Positions 45,626 through 56,524 of a stretch of 64,000 nt of DNA are shown here, one piece after another. The translations under genes were made by a program, and so were the position numbers. This DNA comes from Arthrobacter sp. ZGTC412. Its GTDB lineage: Bacteria > Actinomycetota > Actinomycetes > Actinomycetales > Micrococcaceae. The notes beneath the pieces were generated by a model that saw only the letters and a program-made list of their open reading frames with translations, did not search any database and was not told the origin of the DNA. Numbering within the stretch: position 1 is the stretch's first letter; each line of letters begins with the position of its first letter. The DNA is taken from the NCBI RefSeq assembly GCF_002929215.1, contig NZ_PJII01000002.1:62001-126000 (forward strand). The letters run 5' to 3'.

Positions 45626-46810
45626 CTAGAGACTGCTGACTGCTAAACGTTCGTTGGCGCGTGCGCGTGCCCAGCTTTCAGCATCCAGCACGGTTTCCAC
45701 CGTCAGCCCGGAGGAGCCTGAATGTTCGCTGAGAACTGCTGCGACAGTGTCTACGATGTCCGTGAACCTGATGCGGCCGGCGTGGAAAGCCGTCACGGCT
45801 TCCTCGTTGGCGGCGTTGAACACGGCGGGGAAGGTGCTGCCCTGCTTTGCGGCGTCCTTGGCGAGATCAACGGCAGGGAACGCAGCCACGTCCAACGGCT
45901 CGAAAGTCCAGGTGGCCGCCCGGGTCCAGTCGCACGCAGCCGCGGCCTTGGGCACGCGGTCCGGCCAGCCCAGGCCCAAGGCGATGGGGAGGCGCATGTC
46001 CGGCGGGGAGGCCTGGGCGATGATGGAGCCGTCTATGAACTGGACCATGGAATGCACCACGGACTGCGGATGGACCACCACGTCAATCCGGTCCAGCGGC
46101 ACGTCGAACAGCAGGTGCGCTTCGATGACTTCCAGCCCCTTGTTCACGAGGGTGGCCGAGTTGGTGGTAACCATCATGCCCATGTCCCACGTGGGGTGCG
46201 CCAGTGCCTCCTGCGGAGTGACATCGTGGAGCTCCTCCCGGGTCCTGCCCCGGAAAGGGCCGCCGGAGGCGGTGAGGATGAGTTTGTCCACTTCGGACGC
46301 TGACCCGGAGCGCAGGCACTGGGCGATGGCGGAGTGCTCGGAGTCAACCGGGACTATCTGGCCCTCCCGTGCTGCCGCCTTCACCAGCGCTCCGCCCACA
46401 ATCAAGGATTCCTTGTTGGCAAGGGCCAGGGTTGCGCCGGATTTCAGGGCTGCCAGGGTGGGTGCAAGGCCGATCGATCCCGTAATTCCGTTGAGCACCA
46501 CGTCGGCTTCGACCTCGGCAATCCGGGTGGACGCGTCCGGTCCGGCGATGATCTCCGGCCGGTAGCCGTGCTTTCCCGCAGCGGCCGCCGCCTCATCGAT
46601 CAACGTTGCCAGGCGCCGGGGGTCGCCGCCGGCAATGCCGACTGCCGCCGCCCCCGTATGCACCGCCTGGCGGGCGAGGAGCTCCTGGTTCCCTCCGCCG
46701 GCGCTGAGGGCCACCACCTCGAAAAGGTGCGGGGCGCCGTCGACGACGTCAATCGCCTGGGTGCCGATGGAGCCGGTGGATCCGAGGAGGGCGATCTTGC
46801 GTGGCTGCAT
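45626..46810 (-). CDS. dxr: 1-deoxy-D-xylulose-5-phosphate reductoisomerase
   Basis: Dxr performs the second step of the MEP isoprenoid pathway, reducing and rearranging DXP to MEP. The 394-residue protein has the NADPH-binding start [18 protein letters not shown], the [12 protein letters not shown] motif, the metal-binding [14 protein letters not shown], and SGGPFRG with the flexible loop around [28 protein letters not shown]. It lies 18 bp upstream of the site-2 protease gene on the same strand. Confidence 0.97.
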   Translation of the reverse strand: MQPRKIALLGSTGSIGTQAIDVVDGAPHLFEVVALSAGGGNQELLARQAVHTGAAAVGIAGGDPRRLATLIDEAAAAAGKHGYRPEIIAGPDASTRIAEVEADVVLNGITGSIGLAPTLAALKSGATLALANKESLIVGGALVKAAAREGQIVPVDSEHSAIAQCLRSGSASEVDKLILTASGGPFRGRTREELHDVTPQEALAHPTWDMGMMVTTNSATLVNKGLEVIEAHLLFDVPLDRIDVVVHPQSVVHSMVQFIDGSIIAQASPPDMRLPIALGLGWPDRVPKAAAACDWTRAATWTFEPLDVAAFPAVDLAKDAAKQGSTFPAVFNAANEEAVTAFHAGRIRFTDIVDTVAAVLSEHSGSSGLTVETVLDAESWARARANERLAVSSL

Positions 46811-46874
46811 TGCTTAAGTATCGCGCACCATCCTCGACCCGCTGCGCCTTGACCACGGGACGGCCGGGCGTAAC

Positions 46875-48365
46875 GTGGACTGCGTGGACTGGCTCTCCTG
46901 GTTTGACGCGCCGGAATATGAGTTCGCCCGGCAGGTTCTGCAGCGGGGCGTGGCGGCACTGTACTTCATTGCGTTCCTGTCCTCACTGAACCAGTTCCCC
47001 GCGCTGCTGGGTGAGCGGGGCCTGCTGCCGGCGTCGGAGTACCTTTCCGGTTCCAGCCGCTTGCGCCGGCCCACCCTTTTCCGCTGGCGGTATTCGGACC
47101 GGCTGCTGCGCTGGGTCTGCGCCGCAGGGCTGCTGGTTTCGGCGCTGCTGGTGGCCGGTGTCCCGCAGCAGGGGCCGCCGTGGGTTCCGCTTATTGCGTT
47201 CCTGGGCCTGTGGCTGCTCTACATGTCCATCGTGAACGTCGGCCAAACGTTTTACGGATTCGGCTGGGAAATGCTGCTCCTGGAAGCCGGCTTCACTGTC
47301 GCCTTCCTGGGATCGAACCAGACGGACCCGCCGCGCACCATCCTGATCCTGATCGTGTGGCTGGTGTTCCGGCTGGAATTCGGCGCCGGCATGATCAAGA
47401 TCCGCGGCGGCCGGGAATGGCGCGATCTGACCGCCCTGTACTACCACCACGAAACCCAGCCCATGCCTGGGCCCCTGAGCCGCCAGGCGCATCTGCTGCC
47501 CAAGCCGCTTCACAAAGTCGAAGTGCTGGGCAACCATTTCGCCCAGCTGGTAGTGCCCTTCTTTCTGTTCGCGCCCCAGCCGGTCGGCAGCCTGGCCGCG
47601 GCGGTGGTCATCCTCACGCAGTTGTGGCTCGTGGCCAGCGGCAACTTCGCCTGGCTGAACTGGATCGCCATCGTGCTGGCGTTCGCCGCGGTCAGCGATC
47701 CGGTGGCACACGCTGTGTTCCCCGTGATCCCGCTTGATTGGCACGGGGCGGTTGTGGATAGTGCCGCCGCGGGCAGGGATACTCCGCTGTGGTGGCTGGT
47801 GATTACCCTGGCCGTCACCCTGCTGCTGGTGGTGCTCAGTTACTTTCCCCTGCGCAATCTGTTCTCCCGCCGCCAGCTGATGAACGCCAGCTTCAACCGC
47901 TGGCAACTGGTCAACACCTACGGGGCGTTCGGATCAGTGACCAGGAAACGCATCGAGATCGTGGTCGAAGGCACCCTCGACGAGGACCCGGACGACTCCT
48001 CCAAGTGGCGGGAGTACGGCTTCAAGGGCAAGCCGGGCGATGTCCGCAGGGTCCCGCGCCAATGGGCGCCGTACCACCTGCGGCTTGACTGGCTGATGTG
48101 GTTCTTGCCGTTGCGAAGCGTCCATGAGGAGTGGTTTTATGCGTTCCTCGGAAAGCTGCTGGAAGCGGACCGCCCGACTCTGCGGCTCCTCCGCCATGAC
48201 CCGTTCGACGGCGTGCCGCCGCACTGGGTGCGTGTGCGCAGTTACCACTACCGGTTTGCGACGCGCCAGGAGTTCCGGGAAACCGGTGACCGGTGGGTGC
48301 GGACGCTGCTCCACGAGCCCATTCCACCGGTTTCGCTGCCGCGTTCCAGCGGCCGGAAACGCTAG
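46875..48365 (+). CDS. lipase maturation factor family membrane protein
   Basis: This ~496-residue multi-pass protein resembles the lipase maturation factor (LMF1) family. After a short N-terminus there are about eight hydrophobic helices, with the family phrases GERGLLPASEYL, FYGFGWEMLLLEAGF, FRLEFGAGMIKIRGGREWRDLTALYYHHETQPMP, and HKVEVLGNHFAQLVVPFF. A C-terminal domain has SKWREYGFKGKPGDVRRVPRQWAPYHLRLDWLMWFLPL. Bacterial homologues are of unknown function; a role in lipase or secreted-protein folding is only inferred. The GTG at 46875 or 46884 could be the start. Convergent with citE. Confidence 0.83.
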   Translation: MDCVDWLSWFDAPEYEFARQVLQRGVAALYFIAFLSSLNQFPALLGERGLLPASEYLSGSSRLRRPTLFRWRYSDRLLRWVCAAGLLVSALLVAGVPQQGPPWVPLIAFLGLWLLYMSIVNVGQTFYGFGWEMLLLEAGFTVAFLGSNQTDPPRTILILIVWLVFRLEFGAGMIKIRGGREWRDLTALYYHHETQPMPGPLSRQAHLLPKPLHKVEVLGNHFAQLVVPFFLFAPQPVGSLAAAVVILTQLWLVASGNFAWLNWIAIVLAFAAVSDPVAHAVFPVIPLDWHGAVVDSAAAGRDTPLWWLVITLAVTLLLVVLSYFPLRNLFSRRQLMNASFNRWQLVNTYGAFGSVTRKRIEIVVEGTLDEDPDDSSKWREYGFKGKPGDVRRVPRQWAPYHLRLDWLMWFLPLRSVHEEWFYAFLGKLLEADRPTLRLLRHDPFDGVPPHWVRVRSYHYRFATRQEFRETGDRWVRTLLHEPIPPVSLPRSSGRKR

Positions 48366-49201
48366 ACGTGCTCCCCTGCACGCCGTATGACGGCTTCGGC
48401 GTGCTTGAGGATGGGTCCATCAATCATCTGGCCCTTGTACTGGAAAACGCCCTGCCCTGCCGCGGCGGCGGCCTGCAGCAGCGCTGCCGCGGCTGAGACT
48501 TCCGCTTCCGACGGCGCAAAGGCGCCCCGGACCACGGCTGCCTGGCTGGGGTGGATGCATGCCTTGGATCCGAAGCCTGACGCGACGGCGTCAGCAGCCT
48601 CGGCTGCAAGACCCGTCAGGTCCGGGATGTTGGTATAGACGGCGTCCACGGCTTCCTTGCCGAACGCCCGGGCGGACAGGAGAACCGAGGACCGGGCATG
48701 GAACGCAACTGCCCGGTAGCCGCCGTCGTCCTTCCTGCTGGAAGTTCCACCCAGTGACGCGAGCAGGTCCTCGGCCCCCCACATCAGGGCCACTACGTTG
48801 GGGGCCGCGGCGATTGCCGGGGCGTTGAGGACGCCCGTTGCCGTTTCGCACAGCGCAATCACCTGGTAGCGGGCCAAGGCCTCCAGCTGCTCTGCGCTCT
48901 CGGCTTTTGCGAGCATCACGGTTTTGTATGGGGTGTGGGCCAGGCAGTGGAGGTCCTTCTCGAATTCCCCTGTCCCGGCCGGGTTGACCCTGATAATGGT
49001 CCGGCTTGGATCCAGCTCGGGCTCGTCACCGGCGGCGCCAAGCTGGGCGAGAATGGCACCGCGGGCGCGCTGTTTGTGGGCAGGTGCCACCGCGTCCTCA
49101 AGGTCAAGGATGACGGCGTCGGCCCGGGTGGCAGCTTTCTGGTAGCGCTCAGGCCTGTCAGCGGGGCAAAAAAGCAGGGCAGGGCCCATCACAAAGGTCA
49201 T
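48362..49201 (-). CDS. CitE-like HpcH/HpaI lyase
   Basis: A 279-residue TIM-barrel lyase. It starts [38 protein letters not shown] (Mg-binding region), followed by ALCETATGVLNA and GAEDLLASLGG and ends KGQMIDGPILKHAEAVIRRAG. It is the last gene of the leucine operon and overlaps the MaoC gene by 4 bp. In M. tuberculosis the corresponding gene (Rv2498c) encodes a beta-hydroxyacyl-CoA lyase, so a role as HMG-CoA-type or related acyl-CoA lyase in leucine breakdown is likely. Confidence 0.9.
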   Translation of the reverse strand: MTFVMGPALLFCPADRPERYQKAATRADAVILDLEDAVAPAHKQRARGAILAQLGAAGDEPELDPSRTIIRVNPAGTGEFEKDLHCLAHTPYKTVMLAKAESAEQLEALARYQVIALCETATGVLNAPAIAAAPNVVALMWGAEDLLASLGGTSSRKDDGGYRAVAFHARSSVLLSARAFGKEAVDAVYTNIPDLTGLAAEAADAVASGFGSKACIHPSQAAVVRGAFAPSEAEVSAAAALLQAAAAAGQGVFQYKGQMIDGPILKHAEAVIRRAGEHV

Positions 49202-49749
49202 ACCGGTATTGTCCCCTTTCCCGTGCTTGGCTGCTGGGCATGGGCATCCTGCGTCCACATCAGGCAGCTGCGCTTCGCGAGGGCCACTACCGTGCCGTCC
49301 TGGTTGCGGCCGGTGTGTTCCATGGTCACGATTCCCTGTCCCGGCCGGGAGCCGGAGAGCCGTTTCCCGCTGATCACCGTTTCGGTGTAAAGGGTGTCGC
49401 CGTGGTAGAGCGGGTGCGGGAAGGAGACGTCGGTCAGGCCCAGTTGGGCGATGATGGTGCCCTGGGTGAGCTGGGAGACGGACTGGCCCACCATCGTGGC
49501 CAGGGTCAACATGGAGTTCACCAGCCGCTGACCGAAGGGCTGACCGGCGCTCCAGGCAGCGTCCAGGTGCAGGGCCTGGGTGTTCATGGTGAGGGTGGTA
49601 AACAGGACGTTGTCCGCTTCCGTGACGGTCCGGCCGGGACGGTGGGCGTACAGGACGCCCTCCTCCAGCTCGTCGAAGTACAGTCCGCGCTGCTCGACCA
49701 CGCGTTTCCCACCGGTGGTTGATCCTGCCGAAACCCCGTCGCCCGTCAT
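49198..49749 (-). CDS. MaoC family hydratase
   Basis: A 183-residue hot-dog-fold acyl-CoA hydratase. It has [35 protein letters not shown] with the catalytic Asp/His region ([19 protein letters not shown]), then [14 protein letters not shown] and [17 protein letters not shown]. Start ATG at 49747-49749. It overlaps both neighbours by 4 bp. By position it should hydrate methylglutaconyl-CoA or a related unsaturated acyl-CoA made by the carboxylase. Confidence 0.9.
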   Translation of the reverse strand: MTGDGVSAGSTTGGKRVVEQRGLYFDELEEGVLYAHRPGRTVTEADNVLFTTLTMNTQALHLDAAWSAGQPFGQRLVNSMLTLATMVGQSVSQLTQGTIIAQLGLTDVSFPHPLYHGDTLYTETVISGKRLSGSRPGQGIVTMEHTGRNQDGTVVALAKRSCLMWTQDAHAQQPSTGKGTIPV

Positions 49750-50513
49750 ACAGTCAGTTCCCGGTCTTCCTCGAAAAGCTCGGCGCCGGTGGCGGCTGCC
49801 ACATCCTCCACGGAAACGTTGGGCGCCAACTCCCTGAGCACGAGCCGTGACCCGGAGCTGTCTGCTACGACGTCGATAACGGCCAGGTCCGTGATGATCC
49901 TGTCCACGCAGCCCTTGCCGGTCAGGGGCAGGGAGCACTGCTGGACAATCTTGGGGTTCCCGTTGCGGTCCACGTGCTCCATCATCACGATCACCTTCTT
50001 GGCGCCGAACACCAGGTCCATGGCGCCGCCCATGCCTTTAACCATCTTGCCCGGGATCATCCAGTTGGCGAGGTCGCCGTTCTCGGCCACCTCCATGGCG
50101 CCCAGCACCGCGACGTCCACGTGGCCGCCGCGGATCATGCCGAAGCTGGAAGCCGAATCAAAAAAAGCAGCCCCGCTGTTGACCGTGACAGTTTCCTTGC
50201 CGGCGTTGATCAGGTCCGGATCAACAGCGTCCTCCGCGGGGTAGGGGCCTACGCCGAGGATCCCGTTTTCGGAATGGAGCACCACTTCCACGCCAGCGGG
50301 AATGTAATTGGGAATGAGGGTTGGCATGCCGATGCCAAGGTTGACGTACTGGCCGTTGCTGAGCTCCCGCGCCACCCGTGCGGCGAGCTCGTTCCGGGTC
50401 CAGCCTTTGGCATCGGCCCCGCCCGCCGGAACGTCGTGCTGCTGGGCTGCTGCCCGGCGGTACTCGGGACGGACGCCTTCGGGCCGTGGTGCGTAGGGGC
50501 TGTTCGGATCCAT
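49746..50513 (-). CDS. 3-oxoacid CoA-transferase subunit B
   Basis: The 255-residue subunit carries the [10 protein letters not shown] motif with the catalytic Glu, preceded by [17 protein letters not shown], and [31 protein letters not shown]. Start at ATG 50511-50513. It is partner to the A subunit 2 bp upstream. In this locus it probably activates acetoacetate, the end-product of leucine degradation, using succinyl-CoA. Confidence 0.93.
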   Translation of the reverse strand: MDPNSPYAPRPEGVRPEYRRAAAQQHDVPAGGADAKGWTRNELAARVARELSNGQYVNLGIGMPTLIPNYIPAGVEVVLHSENGILGVGPYPAEDAVDPDLINAGKETVTVNSGAAFFDSASSFGMIRGGHVDVAVLGAMEVAENGDLANWMIPGKMVKGMGGAMDLVFGAKKVIVMMEHVDRNGNPKIVQQCSLPLTGKGCVDRIITDLAVIDVVADSSGSRLVLRELAPNVSVEDVAAATGAELFEEDRELTV

Positions 50514-50515
50514 GG

Positions 50516-51352
50516 CTAAGCTCCTGCCTGCTGGTTGGCGCCGGTCTCGTTGCCGCCGTTCGGGCTGGTGCCGGGCTGGTTGGCAGCCTGGCCGGACGGG
50601 GCTGCGAGTGCAACGGTCCGTTTCTCGATGCGTTTCTCGGCGCCGGCGGCCAGCACCACCCGCTGGACGAAGATTCCCGGGGTGTGGATGTGTTCCGGAT
50701 CCAGTTCGCCCGGTTCCACAAGTTCCTCTACCTCGGCGATGGTGATCCGTCCTGCCATGGCGCAAAGCGGGTTGAAGTTCATGGCGGTGGCGTGGAAGAC
50801 CAGGTTTCCGTGCCGGTCGCCCTTCCATGCGTGGACCAAACCAAAGTCCGGGGTCAAAGCCTCCTCCAGCACATAGTCGACCCCGTCGAAGGAGCGCACC
50901 TCCTTCGGTGGGGACGCGACCGCGACGCCGCCCTCGGCGTCGTACTTTTGAGGCAGGCCGCCCTCGGACACCTGGGTGCCGACCCCCGCCTTCGTGTAGA
51001 AGGCCGGGATGCCGGCGCCGCCCGCCCGGAGTTTCTCGGCCAGCGTTCCCTGCGGGGTGAGCACCACCTCAAGCTCGCCGGCCAGGTACTGCCGGGCGAA
51101 CTCCTTGTTCTCGCCGACGTAGGAGCTGATGGTGCGCCGGATCCGGCCGTCGCGCAGCAGGATACCGAGGCCCCAATCGTCCACGCCGCAGTTGTTGCTG
51201 ACCGTTTCGAGCTCCGACGTGCCGGCCCGGTGCAGCGCGTCAATGAGGGACACCGGGATGCCGCACAAACCGAAACCTCCCACGGCCAGCGAGGCGCCGT
51301 CGGGAATGTCCGCAACGGCCTCCTCGGCGGTGGCAACAACCTTGTTAATCAT
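50516..51352 (-). CDS. 3-oxoacid CoA-transferase subunit A
   Basis: This 278-residue alpha subunit has [20 protein letters not shown] (CoA-binding region), [56 protein letters not shown] and [11 protein letters not shown]. The last ~25 residues are an extra polar Gly/Asn/Ala-rich tail. It lies 36 bp after the acyl-CoA dehydrogenase gene. Together with subunit B it forms the acetoacetate:succinyl-CoA transferase type. Confidence 0.93.
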   Translation of the reverse strand: MINKVVATAEEAVADIPDGASLAVGGFGLCGIPVSLIDALHRAGTSELETVSNNCGVDDWGLGILLRDGRIRRTISSYVGENKEFARQYLAGELEVVLTPQGTLAEKLRAGGAGIPAFYTKAGVGTQVSEGGLPQKYDAEGGVAVASPPKEVRSFDGVDYVLEEALTPDFGLVHAWKGDRHGNLVFHATAMNFNPLCAMAGRITIAEVEELVEPGELDPEHIHTPGIFVQRVVLAAGAEKRIEKRTVALAAPSGQAANQPGTSPNGGNETGANQQAGA

Positions 51353-51388
51353 CGGTGATCCTTTCAGGCCGGCTACAGTCCGGAGTTA

Positions 51389-52552
51389 CTACAGACCCAG
51401 TTCGCGGGCGATCAGCATCAGCTGGACCTCCGTGGTGCCCTCCCCCACTTCAAGGATCTTGGAGTCGCGGTAATGGCGTGCCACGGTGAACTCGTTGATA
51501 AAGCCATAGCCGCCGAATACCTGGGTGGCATCCCGCGCGTTGTCCATGGCCGCCTCGCCTGCGACCATCTTAGCGATGGCCGCCTGGGTCTTGAACGGCC
51601 TTCCGGCGAGCATCCGGAACGCCGCATCGTAGTAGGCCAGCCGGGCGGTATGGGCCCTTGCCTCCATGCGCGCGATCTTGAACGAGATCGCCTGGTACTT
51701 GCCGATCTGGTTGCCGAAGGCACTGCGTTCCTTGGCGTATTTAACCGAAAGGTCCACGCAGCCCTGGGCTGCGCCGGTGGCAAGTGCCGCGATGGCGATG
51801 CGGCCCTCATCCAGGATGGACAGGAAGTTGGCGTAGCCGCGGCCTTCCACTCCCAACAAGTTTGCCTCCGGGACGCGCACGTCCTTCAGTGTCAGCGGAT
51901 GGGTATCCGAGGCGTTCCAGCCCACCTTGTTGTAGGGCTTCTCCGCCCTGAAGCCGGGGGTGTCGGTGGGGACCAGGATGGTGGAGATTTCTTTCTGGAT
52001 GCTGCCGTCCGCGCGTTCCTTTTGGCCGGTGACGGCGGTGACGGTGACCAGGCGTGTGATGTCAGTGCCGGAGTTGGTGATGAACTCCTTGTTGCCGTTG
52101 ATCACCCATTGCCCTCCCTCCCGCCGGGCGTGGGTTTTGGTGCCGCCCGCGTCCGAGCCCGCCTCCGGTTCGGTCAGGCCGAAGCCGGCGAGCGCCTGGC
52201 CGGATGCCAGCATGGGCAACCATTCCTGCTTCTGTTGCTCGGTTCCGAAGCGGTGGATCGGCATGGCACCCAGGGAGACACCCGCCTCGAGGGTGATGGC
52301 AACGGACTGGTCCACCCGGCCCAGCTGCTCCAGCGCGAGGGCAAGGGCGAAGTAGTCCCCGCCCATTCCGCCAAACTCCTCCGGGAAGGGCAGGCCGAAC
52401 AGCCCCATTTCCGCCATCTGCTTCACTACCTCATACGGGAAGCTGTGTTCCTCGTCGTGCTTGGCCGATACCGGGGCAACCACGTTGTCCGCGAAGTCCC
52501 GCACGGTGTCGCTGAGGTCCTGGTATTCCTCGCTGAGTTCAAAACCTGCCAT
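51389..52552 (-). CDS. isovaleryl-CoA dehydrogenase-like acyl-CoA dehydrogenase
   Basis: The 387-residue FAD enzyme has FGLTEPEAGSDAGGTKTHARREGGQWVINGNKEFITNSG (substrate/FAD binding), NLLGVEGRGYANFLSILDEGRIAIAALATGAAQGCVDL and the C-terminal ATQVFGGYGFINEFTVARHYRDSKILEVGEGTTEVQ. Its place between the carboxylase and the CoA-transferase genes points to isovaleryl-CoA as substrate, matching fadE19 of the same M. tuberculosis locus; the catalytic base was not located by eye. It starts 2 bp from the carboxylase alpha stop. Confidence 0.9.
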   Translation of the reverse strand: MAGFELSEEYQDLSDTVRDFADNVVAPVSAKHDEEHSFPYEVVKQMAEMGLFGLPFPEEFGGMGGDYFALALALEQLGRVDQSVAITLEAGVSLGAMPIHRFGTEQQKQEWLPMLASGQALAGFGLTEPEAGSDAGGTKTHARREGGQWVINGNKEFITNSGTDITRLVTVTAVTGQKERADGSIQKEISTILVPTDTPGFRAEKPYNKVGWNASDTHPLTLKDVRVPEANLLGVEGRGYANFLSILDEGRIAIAALATGAAQGCVDLSVKYAKERSAFGNQIGKYQAISFKIARMEARAHTARLAYYDAAFRMLAGRPFKTQAAIAKMVAGEAAMDNARDATQVFGGYGFINEFTVARHYRDSKILEVGEGTTEVQLMLIARELGL

Positions 52553-52554
52553 GT

Positions 52555-54864
52555 CTAGGCTCCTCTGCCGTTGGATGAATTGATGTTTATGGGGCGGGTG
52601 CCATCTGTGGGGGCATACGGGTGGATGGTGGCCAGGACCTGGTCCGCCTTTACGAGGTCACCCGGCCGGATGCTTAGGTGGACCGTCCCGTCCAGGGGTG
52701 CCAGCAACTGGTGCTCCATCTTCATCGCCTCTACGGACAGCAACACCTGTCCGGCCACCACGGCGTCGCCGTCGCTGACCGGAACGGACACCACTGTTCC
52801 CGGCATCGGTGAGCGTACCGCGGGATCGGCGGCGCCCTCCTCCCGGTGGATGGCAGCGAGCACCCGCTCAAGCCGCGACTCGCGGGTAAGCACCTCCAGC
52901 CGGCAGGACCAGCCTTCGTTGCCTAGGAACAGCTCCGCGGGTACCCCGATGACCGGCGAATCACGTGTAGGGGTCACCGGGCCACGGAAGACCGGCGCCA
53001 CAGCATAGGTTGTTGCGCGGCCGTCCAGGGTCAGCACGGCCGCGCGCGGGGAAAGGAACTCCAGCCGCGCCGGACGTGCGGACCCGTTGTCCACCGCCGC
53101 AAGGACAGTGCCGCCAGAGACAGTGAAGTCAGGAACTGCACCCCGGGCCACCATGCCGTCTCCCACCACCGCACCGGAGTCGGCGCCGCTGATTCGCACT
53201 GTTGCGACGCCGCCGTCCGGCGTTCCCAAACTGATCCGCCGGGGTGCCGGTGCTCCCAGCCGCCAGCCATTCCGCGCCTGCCAGGGGCCGGGCGGCAGGG
53301 GTAAGTTGCTCTGTTCCTCGGCCGCGACAGTGAGGAGCGCCGCCGCCACCAGTTCGGAATCGGCAACCCGGCGGAACGAGAGATCCTGCAGTTTGCGCTC
53401 TATCAGGCCGGTATCGAGCCGGCCGGCGCGGACGTCGGGATCATTGATGAGCAACCGCAGGTACTCCACGTTGGTGTCCAGCCCCAGCGCTGTATATCCG
53501 GCGAGCGCCGCGTCGAGGGTAGCCAGGGCAGCCGCGCGGTTCTCGCCCCACGCGATGAGCTTGGACATCATGGGGTCATAGCTGGCCGAGAGCTCCAGGC
53601 CCTCCACCAGGGACGAGTCCACCCGCACGATGCCGTTGCCGGCCGTAACCTGGGTCCGGGAAGGGGCGCTGGGCCGCCTTGGCCCGCCGGGCAATTCGTC
53701 CAGCAGGAGCAACGTGCCCGTGGACGGAAGGAAGTTCTTCTCGGGCACCTCGGCGTACACGCGGGCTTCCACTGCGTGCCCGTTAAGTTCGACGTCGGCC
53801 TGGCGGACGGTGAATTCCTCGCCGGCGGCGATCCGCACCTGCCATTCAACGAGATCGATGCCGGTCACCATCTCTGTCACAGGGTGCTCCACCTGCAGCC
53901 GGGTGTTCATCTCCATGAAGTAAAAGTCCTCCGGCGAATCGTCGGAGACAAGGAACTCCACTGTTCCGGCACCGCTGTAATTCACGCTGCGAGCGGCGTT
54001 GCAGGCGGCCTCGCCGATCCGGGCACGGATCGCGCTGCCCTCGGGGAGCCCTTCAAGCAGCGGCGACGGTGCCTCTTCAATAACCTTCTGGTGCCGCCGC
54101 TGCAGCGAGCATTCACGCTCGCCGAGGTGGATGACGTTGCCGTGGTTGTCCGCGAGCACCTGCACCTCGATGTGCCGCGGCGTTGACACCAACCGCTCGA
54201 GGAACAGGGTGTCGTCGCCGAAGGCGCTTGCCGCCACCCGCCGCGCCGTGGCCAGCGTGGCCTTGAGGTCCTCCGGGCGTTCAACCACATGCATGCCCTT
54301 GCCGCCTCCACCGGCGGAGGGTTTGATCAGCAGGGGGAACCCCACCGCTGCAGCAGCCAGCTCCAGCTGTTCGTCCGTCATTCCTGGTTGCGCCACCCCG
54401 GGGACTACGGGCACGCCGTATCCGGAAACATGGTTTTTGGACCGGATTTTGTCGCCCATCATGTTCAGGGCCTCCACGCCCGGGCCGATGAAGGTGATGC
54501 CGGCCTGGTCCAGGGCGCGGGCGAAGTCCGCGTTCTCGCTCAGGAAGCCGTAGCCCGGGTGCACCGCTTCGGCTCCGGTCTTATGGCAGGCCTCGATGAT
54601 GGCCTCGATCTTGAGGTAGCTTTCGGTGGCGGCGGCGGGGCCGATCCGGACGGCCGTGTCTGCTTCGCGCACGTGCCGGGCGCCGGCGTCGGCATCGCTG
54701 TAAACGGCGACTGACCTGATACCCAGGGAACGGAGCGTGCGGATGACGCGGCTGGCGATCTCGCCGCGGTTGGCCACGAGGACAGTACCGAAAAGTGCAT
54801 TCTGGTTTGGCGGCGCCGTGACGGCTGTTTCCTGCCGGGTGGCGGGCGATAGAGGCATGGTCAT
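52555..54864 (-). CDS. acyl-CoA carboxylase alpha subunit (methylcrotonyl-CoA type)
   Basis: The 769-residue subunit has a biotin carboxylase domain (about 20-480; VLVANRGEIASRVIRTLRSLGI, KPSAGGGGKGMHVV ATP-grasp motif, FMEMNTRLQVEHPVTEM), a BT-type middle domain, and a biotinyl domain (about 680-755) with the acceptor Lys in VEAMKMEHQLLAPLDG near residue 714. ATG at 54862-54864 chosen; a second ATG lies 6 bp in. With the beta subunit it carboxylates an acyl-CoA, here most likely 3-methylcrotonyl-CoA. Confidence 0.95.
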   Translation of the reverse strand: MTMPLSPATRQETAVTAPPNQNALFGTVLVANRGEIASRVIRTLRSLGIRSVAVYSDADAGARHVREADTAVRIGPAAATESYLKIEAIIEACHKTGAEAVHPGYGFLSENADFARALDQAGITFIGPGVEALNMMGDKIRSKNHVSGYGVPVVPGVAQPGMTDEQLELAAAAVGFPLLIKPSAGGGGKGMHVVERPEDLKATLATARRVAASAFGDDTLFLERLVSTPRHIEVQVLADNHGNVIHLGERECSLQRRHQKVIEEAPSPLLEGLPEGSAIRARIGEAACNAARSVNYSGAGTVEFLVSDDSPEDFYFMEMNTRLQVEHPVTEMVTGIDLVEWQVRIAAGEEFTVRQADVELNGHAVEARVYAEVPEKNFLPSTGTLLLLDELPGGPRRPSAPSRTQVTAGNGIVRVDSSLVEGLELSASYDPMMSKLIAWGENRAAALATLDAALAGYTALGLDTNVEYLRLLINDPDVRAGRLDTGLIERKLQDLSFRRVADSELVAAALLTVAAEEQSNLPLPPGPWQARNGWRLGAPAPRRISLGTPDGGVATVRISGADSGAVVGDGMVARGAVPDFTVSGGTVLAAVDNGSARPARLEFLSPRAAVLTLDGRATTYAVAPVFRGPVTPTRDSPVIGVPAELFLGNEGWSCRLEVLTRESRLERVLAAIHREEGAADPAVRSPMPGTVVSVPVSDGDAVVAGQVLLSVEAMKMEHQLLAPLDGTVHLSIRPGDLVKADQVLATIHPYAPTDGTRPININSSNGRGA

Positions 54865-54871
54865 TGCGGGC

Positions 54872-56479
54872 TCACATCCTGAAGAGGCCAAAGGAGGTTT
54901 CCGGCAGCGGGGTACGGGACACCACGTCCAGCGCCAGGCCCAGGACGGTGCGGGTGTCCGCGGGATCAATTACCCCGTCATCCCACAGCCGGGCGGTGGA
55001 GTAGTAGGGGCTGCCCTGGTCCTCGTACTGCCGGCGGATGGGCGCTTTGAAGGCTTCCTCGTCCTCAGCGGACCACTCGTGGCCGGCAGCCTCGTACTGG
55101 TCACGCTTCACGGTGGCCAGGACGCTGGAGGCCTGGTTGCCTCCCATCACAGAGATCCGGGCAGCGGGCCACATCCACAGGAACCGCGGCGAATAGGCGC
55201 GGCCGCACATGGAATAGTTGCCGGCACCGAAGGAGCCCCCGATCACCACCGTGAGCTTGGGCACGCGGGCCGTGGCCACGGCCGTGACCATCTTGGCGCC
55301 GTTCTTGGCGATGCCACCCTGCTCCGAATCCTTGCCCACCATAAAACCGGAGATGTTTTGCAGGAACACCAGTGGGATCCCGCGCTGGTCGCATAGTTCG
55401 ATGAAGTGGGCGCCTTTCAGGGAAGACTCACTGAACAGCACACCATTGTTGGCCACGAGGCCCACCTGGTGACCGTGCAGCCTGGCGAAGCCGGTCACCA
55501 GGGTGGCGCCGTACTCCTTCTTGAACTCGTGGAACCGGCCGCCGTCCACCAACCGGGCGATCACCTCGTGGACATCGTAGGGGGCATTGACGTCAGTGGG
55601 AACGGCCCCGTAGAGCCCGGCCGGGTCTGCGGCGGGTTCGACGGCGTCTGCCACCTCCCACGCCGGTAAGGCCGGGGGTGGCAAGGTGGCGACGATGTCC
55701 CGGATGATCTGCAGAGCGTGTTCGTCGTTTTCGGCAAGATGGTCGGTCACGCCGGAGATCCTCGAGTGAACTTCCCCGCCGCCGAGCTCCTCCGGACTGA
55801 CTATTTCACCGATCGCGGCCTTCACCAGCGGCGGCCCGCCCAGGAAGATGGTGCCCTGGTTCCGGACGATGACGGTCTCATCACTCATGGCAGGGACGTA
55901 GGCGCCGCCCGCTGTGCAGGACCCCATGACCGAAGCGATCTGGGGAATCTTGGCCGCCGAGAGCCTCGCCTGGTTGTAGAAGATACGCCCGAAGTGGTCC
56001 CTGTCCGGAAAAACCTCGTCCTGCTTGGGCAGGAAAGCTCCGCCGGAGTCCACCAGGTAGATGCAGGGCAGCCGGTTTTCGAGGGCGATCTCCTGGGCCC
56101 GCAGGTGCTTCTTCACCGTCATGGGATAGTACGTTCCGCCCTTGACGGTGGCGTCGTTGGAGATTACCAAAACGTGCCGCCCGTGAACCAGCCCGATTCC
56201 CGCAATGACGCCCGCGCCGGGAGCCTCGTCGTTGTACATCCCGTTGGCGGCCAGCGGGGCGATCTCAAGGAAAGGGCTGCCGTCATCCAGCAGCTGGTTG
56301 ATGCGCTCGCGGGGCAGGAGCTTCCCCCTGGCTATGTGGCGTTCCCTGGACTTTTCGGGCCCGCCCAGGGCGGCGTCGGCCAGCTTCTTTCGCAGCTCTT
56401 CGGCGAGCGCCAGCTGGGCTGCCCGGTTGGACGCATAGGCCTCGGCTGTTGCGTCGAGCCTGGTGGCAAGGGTCTCCAT
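54872..56479 (-). CDS. acyl-CoA carboxylase beta subunit (methylcrotonyl-CoA type)
   Basis: The 535-residue carboxyltransferase subunit has [64 protein letters not shown] and [34 protein letters not shown], phrases typical of the methylcrotonyl-CoA carboxylase beta chain. It is the first gene of the operon, divergent from tetR, with a promoter and two operator-like sites in the 144-bp gap. The start at ATG 56477-56479 gives the standard family length. Confidence 0.95.
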   Translation of the reverse strand: METLATRLDATAEAYASNRAAQLALAEELRKKLADAALGGPEKSRERHIARGKLLPRERINQLLDDGSPFLEIAPLAANGMYNDEAPGAGVIAGIGLVHGRHVLVISNDATVKGGTYYPMTVKKHLRAQEIALENRLPCIYLVDSGGAFLPKQDEVFPDRDHFGRIFYNQARLSAAKIPQIASVMGSCTAGGAYVPAMSDETVIVRNQGTIFLGGPPLVKAAIGEIVSPEELGGGEVHSRISGVTDHLAENDEHALQIIRDIVATLPPPALPAWEVADAVEPAADPAGLYGAVPTDVNAPYDVHEVIARLVDGGRFHEFKKEYGATLVTGFARLHGHQVGLVANNGVLFSESSLKGAHFIELCDQRGIPLVFLQNISGFMVGKDSEQGGIAKNGAKMVTAVATARVPKLTVVIGGSFGAGNYSMCGRAYSPRFLWMWPAARISVMGGNQASSVLATVKRDQYEAAGHEWSAEDEEAFKAPIRRQYEDQGSPYYSTARLWDDGVIDPADTRTVLGLALDVVSRTPLPETSFGLFRM

Positions 56480-56524
56480 TGACGGTCCGTTCCTGTTCCG
56501 ATCCGAGCCGCCGAAAGCCAACTC

